Positions 1-11,029 of a stretch of DNA of 64,000 bases are shown here, in pieces (positions within the stretch are counted from its first letter, which is position 1; each line of letters begins with the position of its first letter). The stretch is from NCBI RefSeq assembly GCF_963583255.1, contig NC_084807.1, forward strand, positions 25,612,381 through 25,676,380, read 5' to 3'. Source of the stretch: Pyrus communis. Taxonomy: Eukaryota > Streptophyta > Magnoliopsida > Rosales > Rosaceae. The position numbers were made by a program, and so were the translations under genes. Below the pieces are notes generated by a model that worked only from the letters and a program-made list of their open reading frames with translations, was not told the DNA's origin and did not search any database.

Positions 1-23
1 GCAATACTACTTTTCACCTAATA

Positions 24-26
<3 letters not shown>

Positions 27-59
<33 letters not shown>
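27..59. repeat. (CT)n microsatellite
   Basis: An uninterrupted CT dinucleotide run at the left edge of the window. No gene is attached to it. Confidence 0.95.
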
Positions 60-61
<2 letters not shown>

Positions 62-2368
62 GAAGTCGCTGATTGCATTAAAAAAAAGGTTCCCAGTTAA
101 TCAAGTATAGCCGAAAAGGGAAGCCAAAACTTTGTCCATTCAGAATTTCTACTATGAGTAATTTCCTTTACATTAGGATATTGGATTCATTTCATACTAA
201 TAAGTTTTTTATCTTACATCTTCTTCCAGCCGCGTATCTCCACGATCATTACTAGATATCTTAACCGCTTGAATGGCTTCATTTTTCGTATCTTTAACAG
301 GATGAAACCACACTAATCTGGTTTAGGGATTTAGGGTTTTTGAGTTAGTTTTTGTGTAGGTCATTTTTTGATTTTAGGCACACTATAATCGATTACGGGT
401 TTTGGGATCCTAAACACTTTGAAATGGTTCCAGAAAAGACATCTTTCTAAAGGCGAGTAGTGACACTGTAAATTTCCTCAACCAATCTTCACTGGAATTT
501 TCTCCGTCATCCTATATATTGCAGCATTAACACATTTGATAACAAATTTTCAGTTTCTGGCCACTTAAGATGGCAGGAAAATGGACACAATAAATTATCC
601 ATGGTCTTTATCATAGCTGAAAATTGGAAAGTGCCTGAAATTATTAGTTATTAAACTCTTCCTTTTTGTTTGAAATGCAGGTGGTGTTGGACAAATGGGA
701 TAAAAGAAATGGTTGTTGACTGGAAAGTTATCTGAAAATAATGGAAAGAAAATTTTCTGCATCGTTATTCTTTAATTGTATGATAATGTTTTCAATGTTT
801 TAGATTACATTGATCTGTATTATTTTAAAGAATATATAAAGATTAGTTTATAGGTGTATGCACTTAATATTGGATATATGGTATTTTTCAGGTTATTTGA
901 CATACAATTGCATATAATCTCAATTTTCTCCTGCAGATTTTATCTGAGCTTCGGAATCGTTGAAAAATTTGTCTAAATAATAAATTAATTGAAATGGTTA
1001 TTAGTAATGAATGAGGTGTTTACTGTGTTTTTTTGGTGTGTACAGAGCCAATGGTATGTTGCTAACGAAGGTAAAAACAAGATGCAGTTTGCTGCATATA
1101 GAAACGGAGGTTAGTTTGATTCCAACTCCTTTTTTCAGTTTATTTGAATAGAAAATTGGTAAGTTCGAGTCCAATTTGATTATTTCTTGCTTTTCTGCTG
1201 CCTGTCTGCTCTCCCCCTTTCTTGCTGCTGTCCCCCTTTCTTGTTGCCGTCCATTGCTGTAAAAAAAAAAAAAAAAAAAAAAACCATTTGCCAAACCCAC
1301 CAAAGCCACAAGAAAAGACAAGTAGAATTTTATATTCTCTGCCCACTTTTATTCATGATTGCTGTTGGCTTCCATTTTTTAGAAAGGAAAAGTCCCGCTC
1401 TTCTTGGACAGTACCATCTTTCTCAAAACATGGATTCGGAAAGACATCTGACATAATTTATTTTGAGTCTAAATTATTAAATTAGGAGAGCTAAGAAGAT
1501 ATTAATAACTCTGATTTTCTCTTTTGGCTACCACCTTGCTCCCCATTTCTCTTTTTCCTCCTGCTCTGTTACTTTTTCAGTGTTACAACCTCTATGCAAA
1601 AAACACATTGTATGTGTTTTGCATGTTTTTGTTCATGCTTCTATTCTTTTTTGTCATTGTGGTGACTCTGAATGGAATTCTCAGTTATCTATTCCTCTAC
1701 AATACATGATACATCTTATTTTTGTTCATTGACAGATGACGCCACATGCTTGAGATTTTTATGCCATCACTCTGTTGGTTCTTTTGTGATTGTTATTATT
1801 TGTTTTAAAATGTGTATGATGTGTGTGCACAGATTAGAGCAGAGATCTATGATTTAAATTCAAAATAATCCTCACATCAAACTTAGTTAAGTTCAATGTT
1901 GTTTTTTGAAACTTTGTATGCTGTTACCAATAACATTATGTATTTAAATCTAACTAATAATGTTAAGTAATAAAACGACGTAACAAAACAACATTCATTG
2001 AGACACGCCAAAAACAAGAATCTTCATTAATGTTATTAATAAACCAATCAATATTTCATAATTTTTTGCATGTAAGTGTACTAATATCGATCCAAAGCCG
2101 CATGGCCTACCTGTGTGGTCAAATCTTTTGATATAACAATCACTCGATGTTTTCAATGTACATAGCATTAATCTTTAGTACATTAATTCAAATAAAATTG
2201 TGGCTCAAGGGAACAATTAATGATCCACATGGCATCAAAGTATCTTACTCAATTGTATATTACACATGTGTATTGCATTATGTGTGTGCGAATACCTTTT
2301 TTCACCGTCAATCTATATTAGTTTTGAATTCTGAGTTGATTTAACTAACATGTTTCTTTTTATTTCAG
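60..2368. other. AT-rich stretch with no supported gene
   Basis: I see no recognisable protein domain here. One short segment at 1046-1109 is bounded by a TACAG acceptor and a GGTTAG donor and is open in one frame, so it could be an exon. Joined to the next plausible acceptor (2369) it meets a stop after seven codons. An A-run of about 23 bases lies at 1260-1282. Confidence 0.4.
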
Positions 2369-3892
2369 ATTCATTTGGTTCTCGCTAAATGAATCAAAGA
2401 TCATAAGACTAGAACCAATGGTTTCCAAAAAAGGTTGGTTCTTGAATATTTTCATTTATGCTTTTTCAGTTCTTTGAATGGACTTCCTATAATCCAAAAT
2501 GAGCTATTGAACAACTCTTTTGCTACATTGTGTTTGCAAATCAATATTTAGGCTAATAATTGAAGGATGATTCTTTTTTGTTGAAAAATGTAATCTGAAT
2601 TCTTAAACTGTGGTGGTTAATGTGGTTTTTAGGTGAATTTTTCGGGTGGGGAAGAAGGGGTGGGTGGGGGCTTTAAATTGTTATTCTCAATTGGTATATA
2701 AATATGTGCAAATCATGGATATCATGGAAGAATTCAAATGTTTTTTTCTGCATTAGGTTGGAGAGCATGATCATTTTCTGTTTACACATCACAAAGTTTG
2801 TTTTGAGTACTTCTCACGCCATTGAGGCACAAATGTTCTTCCTGCATTAGTTAATGTTTTTTATATCAAAATTTAATAAATTCAATTTTCCTTTGTATCC
2901 AAATATGTATTAAAGTAATTGTGATTGAAGTTTGTTTATGTCTGCTTTCCAAGATTTATTTTTTGTTTACATGTCGTACTCCGTTTATGAATGGTTTTTG
3001 GTTAACTGAAAGAATGCTTTTCATTCTTGGTTTTCAGGACTTTATCTACCGTTTACAAGTCAACCCCATAATACCAAAGTACAAGAGAAGCAAAGATTTG
3101 AGGTGATTTTTGCTCTAACTTATTTAGATTTTATATTCTGGGTTAATTATCAGCCGGATTCTGTTGCTAGATTTAGAATTGTAATTTGGTACCACTGTTG
3201 CCACCTGCCGCTTCAGTTTTCACATCCAAATGCCACAAAATGCTAATTTTAAATTCTAGGTTATGGGTAAGCATTATTATTTGGAGGCACAAATTATTTT
3301 CAGCCGCTAAACCAAGTTCTAAATCTTTTTTTGTGTAGTTTACATTAGGCTATCCAAGCCCTATTTTAAATGTATGATTGGTTTGTGTGAAATGAATGAA
3401 AAAGAGAGTCAGAATACCCTGTGAGATGACTGATTCCAGAAACCATTTTAAATAAAACATATCAAAAGTGTTGAACGGAGAGCTAAAAGATTATTTGGAT
3501 GGAAAACAGATTTCACTTTGTTTTCTTTACTCAAAGTGCTTTTATTTAATCCGGTTCTGTTTCGGTTGCGTAGTTCGTGGTTCGCAGCGACTAAGAATTG
3601 TTTCCTAAGAAATCTATTGAGCTAAGTTCTTTTGGTGGGAAATTAGGGTTGCTGATGTTAGCAATGGATTGAGTCTTTCTGTTTGGTATGATTATATCTC
3701 TGAACAAGCATTAATAAATAGAACGATTTTGATCAATAATTTTATTCGGTCAAGATTCAAACTCCCATTGTAGAGCAAACTATAACTCAAACTCCCATTG
3801 CAGAACAAACTAGAAGTCAAACTCCCATTCCAGATCAAACTATGAGTCACACCCCCATTTCAGAGCAAACTGGGAACGAGGAGAAGCAATAG
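2369..3892 (+). CDS. possible small spliced gene ending in decapeptide repeats
   Basis: Not recognised as any family. Three segments have plausible splice borders and compatible phases: 2369-2433 (ATG at 2418, acceptor TTTCAG, donor GGTTGG), 3038-3102 (acceptor TTTTCAG, donor GGTGAT) and 3755-3892 (weak acceptor GTCAAG, stop TAG at 3890). Joined, they give about 72 codons. The last segment encodes four copies of a 10-residue unit of the type QTPIxEQTxS in an exact 30-bp period, then a charged tail. The phase agreement and repeat conservation favour coding, but the third acceptor lacks a pyrimidine tract. It could equally be a chance open frame over a minisatellite. Confidence 0.22.
3758..3877 (+). 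repeat. four 30-bp tandem repeats
   Basis: Units start at 3758, 3788, 3818 and 3848. Each differs from its neighbour by a few substitutions with no indels, so all stay in one open frame that ends in a stop 13 bases after the last unit. Confidence 0.85.
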
Positions 3893-4685
3893 GGCATGGC
3901 TATTTCCGGGGCATCAGTCGTTTTGAGATTCTGGTGTAATTAGGTTTGAACATTCTGCTCCTCTGCTTCTTGATTTATATATATCTCGAATTTCTCTCAA
4001 TTGCTAATGGATTTATCTTCTTGGGAAATTTCAGAAAGTCAGGTCGTGTGAGGAAGAAGGTGGTTTGTTGCCATTTTTAGGTATATAATTATGTGCCCTG
4101 ATAGCATATTCAAAGCCTATTTAGTTATATGGGTTTTTTTATTTATCTTTCTAAAGCTTTTGTGCCTGGATTTTAAATATGTGATTGATAATTACGTAGC
4201 ACGATAATTGTCAAGCATTTGATCGTTATTCATGAATACAAAATCTTCATTCACAAATCACAAGTATATGATGAGCTATTTAGAAATTCAGCATTTCCGT
4301 CATCCAATTCAATAGCATTGGGGATACTATGCTAGAATTCTATTACAGCTCCAGTTAAGAGATGTGAAGCATGAAGAATATCTCTTTAGGAAGTGTTAGC
4401 TAATCTGGTTAATTGGTCAACGAAATTAGCCATTTCTGTCATCTAGATTGGATAAGCTAGGAAGAATGTTAGAATGATTGGCCATATTCGTCAGCCCTAC
4501 GTTTTTTTATTGCATAATGATGGAATTGACACGTCATTTAGTCATAGTAATTGATGTAATAAGTACGTATCAACTGCCGCATTCACTCATCTATTCTTCT
4601 CTTCATTTAGGTAAAATGTATCTTATTCGTGCAGTTCAAGGTGATGCATTCAAGTCCCACAGCAACGCGCGGGCACATTTTCTAG
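3893..4685. other. no gene seen
   Basis: AT-rich sequence without a recognisable protein or RNA gene, running up to the left border of the triplicated segment. Confidence 0.5.
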
Positions 4686-4735
4686 TCAGAGCCAAAGTCA
4701 ATGATGGATGAAGCCGATCCGAATTGAGGAACTTG

Positions 4736-4865
4736 GAGGGAAACAGGGGTAAAGGTGGAAGAAAATAGGGGGAAAAGATGGAAAAGGTGGAAGATGGAAG
4801 GAAACACGGGGAAAAAATGGAAAGTAGGTGGAAGGAAGGAGGAATCGGAGAAAGAGGAAAAAACC
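4736..4865 (+). repeat. purine-rich GGAA/GGTGGAA minisatellite
   Basis: Almost pure A/G on the plus strand with irregular repeats of GGTGGAAG and GGGGAAAA-like words. The counterpart in unit 3 (about 52893-53012) is shorter by roughly one repeat. The long open frames on the opposite strand are low-complexity Pro/Phe/Ser and are not genes. Confidence 0.8.
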
Positions 4866-5073
4866 AAAACTCCACCTCTGTATACTATATATTACATAAA
4901 TGAATTCAAGGGAAATCAATTCTTGCAAGAAGCTTAACATAATCTGCCAGGATGGATTCGAGACTGTCTGAGGCTTCTAAAACAGGAGATATCCAGCTCT
5001 TGCACCAGTTGATGGCAGAGAATCCACTTTTGCTCCATAACCTTGCCCTAACTTCCATCGAGAACCCGCTACA

Positions 5074-7795
5074 TGATAAACAAGTAGAAATATAGTTAAA
5101 GTACAAATGTGATTGTAATCCTAATTATATTGTATTCCTAACTTGTAGGGATAATATCTTGTTGTGCAAGGAATGTAATTGTATATATTCTTATTCACAT
5201 ATCAATGAAATAAATTTTTAGCCCATATATCTTCTTCTACATGGTATACAGAGCAGGTTTCAAAACCCTAGCTTTTCTTTAAATTTTTTTTTCGGCAACC
5301 TTCTTTCTACCATTCCTGTTCTTCCATGATAGGAGACTCTGATAGCAGTACCCCCTTTTACCTTCACCATTTTGATCACCCTAACCTTGTTCTTGTCTCC
5401 AAAAAATTAAATGGAGATAATTATACAACCTGGAAGTGCGGTATGGAGATTTCCTTGAGCGCCAAGAACAAACTTGGTTTTATTAATGGCGATATTGAGG
5501 AGCCATCCTCCTCCGAGGATCCTGATATGCACGCTACTTGGCGCCGCTGCAAAAACATGATTCTTTCTTGGCTTCTTCATTCTTTGGAGCCGGATCTTGC
5601 CAAGTCCGTCCTCTTTTCCACCACTGCCAAAGTCGTATGGGACGACCTTTGCGAACGGTTCTCCCAAAGCAACGCCCCCCCATCTTCCAACTCAACCGTG
5701 AACTCGCCACCATCTCCCAAGGTACTTTCTCCGTCTCCACCTATTTCATTCGCCTCAAAGGCCTTTGGGACGAACTTGCCTCGTACAACGAACATTGCAC
5801 CTATTCTTGTGGCATAAAGAATAACCGGCAACAACTTATGCAATTCCTCATGGGGCTTAATGAGTCTTTCGCTGCTGTTCAGGATCAAATCTTTTTTATG
5901 AACCCTATTGCCACTGTTCGCCAAGCTTGTTCCTCGGTTTCTCATGCTGAAAAATAGTGCTCGTTGAGCTCCCTCCGTTCTGCAGACCAACCTGCAGCCA
6001 TGACGGTTCGTGGATCTTCCGTGCTTCCTCTAACCATCTTCATTTCCACTGCATCTATTACAACTATGACTTTCACAACCTCGAAAATTGCCACAAACTT
6101 CACGATTATCTTGTTGGTCATCATCTGCATGGACAACCGTAGAGGCCACCTCGTCGCTCCTCCACGTCCACTGCATCTGCTGGTTCTTCACGCATCAATG
6201 GCGCTGCCAATCCTGCCCATAACACTAACAATGCTAGTCTTCAGCCCAACAACAGCCATCAGGCCCGTAATTCTACAGTACTTCATTCAGCTCATCACGT
6301 GCAAGGCCATCCCACTTTGCATGATGTGCAGGTTGCGATGCCACACCTCTCAGCTGAACAACATTCTCGTGTCCTTGCTACCCTAAGAGACACCGCAGAC
6401 TCTTATTCGGCTCTTCAGGCCTATGCCGTTTTTAGTGATGACTTCCAAAGTTTTGTTACTCGTAGTTTCTCGTTATGGTCAATTGATCCTTGACAGCTGA
6501 GCTACAGATCATATTACTTATTTCGCTTCATGTTTGGTTAATACTTCTGCTTTGCATTTGCCACCTGTTTCTTTGCCTAGTGGTGTTACCGCTCCAATTA
6601 CTTTAACTGGCACTCTTCGTTTAAATTCCTCGGTTAAATTGAAAGATATTTTATGTAGCCCTAATTTTAAAGTGGACCTTTTATCGGTTGGTAAGCTTAC
6701 AGATGGATTATCGTGTTCCGTAACATTCCTTCATTCTTGGTGTGTTTTGTAGGACTTGGTTTCAAAGGTGATGATTGATGTGGGTAAGCGACATGGCAAT
6801 CTATATTACCTCGTGGCCCTTGCCTCCTCTATCCCTACACCTCAACCTCTATGCAACATCATCACCATCTCGTCCTCTTTATGGCATAGGCGCCATAGTC
6901 ACCCTTCCTCTACTCATTTACAAGCTTTAGCTTCTAGTTTTCTTAATTGTTCTTTTGATTCTAGTCATGTTTGTGATGTTTGCCCTTTGGTGAAACAAAC
7001 TCGTCAACCTTTTGGTTTAAGTTCAATTGCAACGACTTTTCCTTTTGCTTTAATTCATTTTGATATTTGGGGCCTGAGTCGTCAATTTTCCCTTTCTGAA
7101 GCTCATTATTTTTTAACCATTGTGGATGATTTTTCTCGCTTTACGTGGGTTTTTCTCATGAAACATAAATCAGATACTCAACAATTAATCAAGGATTTTG
7201 TTGCTTATGTCAATACCCAATTCCATACTAAAATCCAATGCATTGTACTGATAATGGAGGAGAATTTTTTTCTCTTCATAATTTTTTCTCAAACAATAGG
7301 GTCCTTTTTCAAACATCTTGTGTTTATACCCCTCAACAAAATTGTGTTGTTGAACGAAAACATAGGCACCTTGTTCAAACTGCTCGCACCCTTCGATTCC
7401 AATCTCATCTTCCTCTAAAATTTTGAGGTGAATGTGTTCTTACAGCTACGTATCTAATAAATCGTCTCCCTACCTGTCTTCTCCATAATAAATCTCCTTT
7501 TGAGGTGCTTCATAACAAAACTCCAACCTATGATCACTTCCGCGTGTTTGATTGTCTAGCCTATGCCACCACTGTCATTCCCACCACTAAATTTTCCTCT
7601 CGGGCACATCGTTGCATCTTCCTTGGTTACCCTCATGAACAAAAAGCATACAAATTATACAACCTAGACACTTATCGCACTCTGACCAGTAGGGATGTAA
7701 TCTTCCATGAAGATTCCTTCCCTTTTGCCGTTAACCCCACCTCTACCCCATCCCCCATGCCCACACTGCATCTTCCCTCTCATCTGGACATGTGA
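5074..7795 (+). mobile_element. truncated Copia retrotransposon with 5' LTR
   Basis: A 168-bp left LTR (5074-5241, TG...CA) is followed at once by a primer-binding site for initiator tRNA-Met (from 5242, one base from the TGGTATCAGAGC consensus). Next come a Copia gag domain starting at 5326, a degenerate zinc knuckle near 6040-6110, a ruined protease region near 6470-6500, a GAG-pre-integrase region near 6870-7010 (WHRR...H, CDVC) and an integrase core at about 7040-7430 (DIWG, TDNGGEF, YTPQQN). The integrase C-terminal region spans 7505-7795. Several frameshifts and stops break the frame. Reverse transcriptase, RNase H and the right LTR are absent, so the element was cut after the integrase before the segment was duplicated. 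Confidence 0.88.
5326..7795 (+). pseudogene. Copia gag-integrase pseudogene
   Basis: Degenerate gag-pol reading frame of the Copia remnant. The first open stretch (5326-5817) holds the N-terminal gag motif (LNGDNYTTWK, then a WDDLCERF-type segment). Coding then shifts frame about 5640-5700 and continues to 5957. The CCHC knuckle has lost a cysteine. The protease active-site region runs into a stop at 6492. The integrase is split by a frameshift near 7245, after which the frame continues with CTDNGGEF. The frame ends near 7795 in unrelated sequence. No functional polyprotein can be made. Confidence 0.85.
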
Positions 7796-8458
7796 AACCC
7801 CGCCCTAAACTAACTGTAATTTCATTTAACAGGAATTATGAAATTACTTTTTTGTCCCCTATCCACTACCCAATCCGGTTCCCTTTTTGGATTTCCTCCA
7901 AATTCTTCCTTCCCATTTGCTCACCACGTGGCAGCTCCCTCCACCTCCACCATTCTTTTCTTCTTCTTCTTCTTCTCTCTTCTCCCCTGAGCACTCTCTG
8001 TCAACTCTCACTTTTTGATCTTTCTCATTATCCCCGAGCTACACACACCCAAAAATCGAGACAACGACACGACAACAGCACCATCTCCGGTGTTGACTCT
8101 CTCTCAATCATCCTCTGTGAAGCATATAGAGCACATCAAACTTTTCTGGTGAGCCCCATGGCTTTTGAGCCAAAATCCAGCTAACTCCAGCCACCTCATG
8201 ATGTGATATTGGTACGAATCTCTTCCTTTAGGGTTGAGAATCGGTGTTGAAAGGAGCTCGGGAAGCTCCAGCCTTCCTTTTTGTCGAAACCAAGTCAAAA
8301 TGACCCAAACCCAGTAACCCTTGAGCCTAAACCCAACTCAGCCCAAAACTTTTTCGAAGCCCAAGCCCAAACCCTAGTTTAACCAAACCCCAAACCCTTT
8401 GAACCCCAGGTCTTTGGGCCGTACAAGCTTGGGTTTTCGGCCCAAGGAACCCAAGCCC
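7796..8458 (+). promoter_or_regulatory. promoter-like region before the truncated USB1
   Basis: No gene. It includes a CACGTG (G-box) near 7925 and a long CT-rich stretch (about 7935-7990). Between about 8330 and 8460 there are repeated GCCCAA/GCCCAAG words (site II type) and an AAACCCTAG telo-box (about 8370), a combination common upstream of plant housekeeping genes. The unit-3 counterpart (55634-56355) keeps these motifs. Whether it drives the downstream exons is inference. The upstream end abuts the truncated Copia element. Confidence 0.4.
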
Positions 8459-9959
8459 ATGATGGCCTTGGTTTTGAACAAGCTAGCTTCTCTGGTGCCT
8501 GGTCTCCATGTCGTTGACGTTGACGTCCCGCTTGACATTCTGCGTAAGGACGAGCATAAACTTGAACAAGTTGCTTTAGGTAGAGAGTTCCATATAAGTC
8601 TCGGAAGAACTGTTCCGATTCGGGTGCACCAGATTGATTCCTTGGTGACAATGCTGCGGCAGAAGCTTCAGATTCAGAAGCGGTATGGTTTCATCTTACA
8701 TTTACATTCTCTTGTCTGCATTGCGTGAATTTAGTTATGTTATTTAACATAATTCTGTAAGCCTACAAATTTATTGTCCATTTTCGGTTTAACTCATTTT
8801 GTTATTGTGAAACAGGTATTGGATTGATTTTAGCAAGTGGGAGGTTTTTGTTAACGATGATTAGACCCGGACCTTTGTGTCAATCGAAGTCATTGCTGCT
8901 GGGTTAGCTGAGGTATGATTGCTAGCTTTCTCTCTTGGTGCAATTCTAAATGTTTTCAGTTGTTATATGGGCTTAAGATTTAGTAAGTACTTGCCGAAAG
9001 TCATGGGATTTTAAAATATCGATATCTTGTTTGCTTATTAGCTTAGATTGTTTGGTCTTCGATGCACTTGTAGCATGGAAAACACAAACGAAAACTAATG
9101 CATGATATGCTCATGGTTTTAACATGTGTTGTCCTGGCGTAAATCATGTTCCTAATCCTGTCATGTGAGTATAAGCCTATGAAACTTAGGGCACGTTTGG
9201 CGGGCCGGACAAGATTGGAATTGGTATTTCAGACTAGTTAGGTTAGGGTTGAACTTGATAGGTTAGGTGTTTTGTCTAATGATTGGTGTAGACTGTCTCA
9301 ACTAGACTAGGAACGATGGGATTTAAAACGTGAAACAGATCTGCGACATCCCAACGATGACCTGCCCACCCAACAACTCCGCTCGTGACTTGCAACACCA
9401 CTTGTACCCTCCATGCCCCTTGCGGCCCGTCAGAACACTCTGATATCGTGGAAGAGTGAAACGTGGTTACTAGAAGCATACCTGTTTTCGTATTAATGCA
9501 TGGTTGAGTTAGCTTTCATTGTCTACAAGTCTGAAATATCTCATCTTCCATTGATTTCAGATAACAAAGCAGATTCAAGCTGTGAATGATGTATATAAGC
9601 TTCACAATCTTCCTGAATTTTACAAGGTTCGCTTTTCCGTGCTTTTCAAACTTGAAATTACTTACTGAATATATGACAATATATTGGAGCAAATGATTGT
9701 GCCTGAATACTACTCATTGCTCAAAAAGCTAAATCACTTCATGGGGCGTTGGTGATCACAGGATCTGCGCCCTCACATCTCGGTAGCTTGGGCATTGGGT
9801 GACATCAGCAATTCCCTGAAGAAAGTGGTCGAAGAAGAAAGGCGAAGATCTACCATCGGAGGATCGTTACAGAAATGTATTTTTACCAGTAAATTCACTG
9901 GTATCGAATGTAGGATTGGTAATAAAACACACAAAATATGTAAATTTTCTGAAGAATAA
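8459..9959 (+). pseudogene. USB1: 5'-truncated U6 snRNA phosphodiesterase (USB1), nonsense copy
   Basis: USB1 trims the 3' end of U6 snRNA in the nucleus with a two-histidine (HxS/HxS) active site. Four exons can be read: 8459-8682, 8816-8912, 9561-9626 and 9762-9959 (TAA), all with GT-AG borders and consistent phases. Both catalytic motifs are present: HISLGRT in exon 1 and PHISVAW in exon 4. The family's N-terminal region is missing; similarity starts near LNKLASLVPG, immediately after promoter-like DNA. Exon 2 has an in-frame TAG at 8862-8864 where the unit-3 copy has CAG, so this copy cannot encode the second HxS motif. The long third intron carries a GC-richer stretch (about 9187-9480), also present in unit 3. 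Confidence 0.85.
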
Positions 9960-9974
9960 TGTAGCCATTTAACT

Positions 9975-10558
9975 ATAATGTGAAATTCCGAGAATATATC
10001 GCTGAGCATTGGATGAGAAGACATTTCTTCGTTGGTGTCGAACTTCATGTCGAAGGTATTGACACCAGTGTAAACGCCATCATCCATGTAGATGGTAATT
10101 ACTTCCCAGCAACTAAGGGTGTCGGAACAACCTTGCACGCAGCCTCCTGTAGATTACTCAGTATTGTCTCAGTTTCTCCAAACTTGAATGCTCCTGTAAA
10201 CCCTCTCTTGACCTTTCCATCATCTGCGATTACCGGAAAGCCGGCTTGGATGTCGCCGTTGACCTACCAAACTTAAAATACCGACGAAATGTTGGGAGTA
10301 CTTCAGTGTACTACTCGTTTTTGTATGCGAGAGCTCCACCTCTATCGTTGTAACAGCATCTGACGCGGACTAGTCCTTCATTCCCGTTACTCTCTGCCAT
10401 CTACACTTCGAACTTGGCGTAATGGCTCCCAGCCTCCTCTCTGGTGAAATTGAGAAACCCCGGAGCTGGCGTGCCATCAAGATTTCCGTCGTGTCTGTAG
10501 CGAAGTATTTGCTATTGTGGTTTGGTTTCACCACTATAAATCTTGGCAGAGTTGGCAT
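9975..10558 (-). pseudogene. amaranthin-domain / aerolysin-type lectin pseudogene
   Basis: Read leftwards from an ATG at 10558. The start resembles plant amaranthin-like (agglutinin domain) proteins (MPTLPRFIV, NHNSKYF), followed by KFEV, SNGNEGLV and RCCYN motifs. Further along (about 10260-9980) it resembles the ETX/MTX2 aerolysin-like pore-forming domain attached to such lectins in plants (AFKFGETET, then MDDGVYTGVNTF). It is clearly dead. There is a frameshift just after NHNSKYF, stop codons in the agglutinin part (near 10410 and 10310), and the join between the two domains is far shorter than in intact relatives. A further frameshift and apparent deletion lie inside the aerolysin-like part. 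The same remnant, split by an insertion, is in unit 3. Confidence 0.72.
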
Positions 10559-11029
10559 TTTCTTTTTGTTGTCTGTATATCTTGATATTACAAGTATTTG
10601 TTGAGCAAAATGCATGCAAAGTTCAGGTTATGTTTATATGTGTGTGTGTGTGTTGCCACTTTGCCACTTTTCCAACGTTTTCTCCAAAATTGTGATTTTG
10701 GTGTTGTTCTAACTTTGGTGAATGCTAATAACAATTCCCTCGTTAACCATTGGGACGAGCAACAAGGTAGTTTTGATTCTGTGCACAACGGCGATACCTC
10801 GAAAGAAATTGATTCTTCCCCAGAAAGATGTTTTAAAACAAAGTTGAACAGGGGAAGAAAACTTTTGAATCGCAATCAGATGTCTGGTCAAATTCTTGAA
10901 CGGTTGATGTATACAGAAGTTCCTTGCTTATGGCACGACTTATGAGAGGATGTATGTATTGCATTTGCATCAAAAGAAAGAAAGAAGGTTGTAAGTGGTA
11001 AGGGAACGACTACCGATGGAACTGCACTT
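10559..11029. other. intergenic, probable OR 3' flank
   Basis: Contains a short GT-rich run (about 10637-10652). An open frame of 115 codons on the plus strand (10598-10945) resembles nothing I know and is not kept intact in unit 3, so I do not call it. It probably includes the 3' UTR of the OR gene on the minus strand. Confidence 0.4.

Noticed and set aside
4636..4940. Long minus-strand open frames rich in Pro, Phe and Ser
   Set aside because: They are the complement of a purine-rich minisatellite. Composition explains the lack of stops, and the unit-3 copy differs by repeat number.
9980..10276. 98-codon plus-strand open frame, present also in unit 3
   Set aside because: It is the antisense of the aerolysin-type lectin pseudogene, which has recognisable motifs on the minus strand.
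10598..10945. 115-codon plus-strand open frame 3' of OR
   Set aside because: The unit-3 counterpart has different frame lengths; no family match. More likely OR 3' flank.
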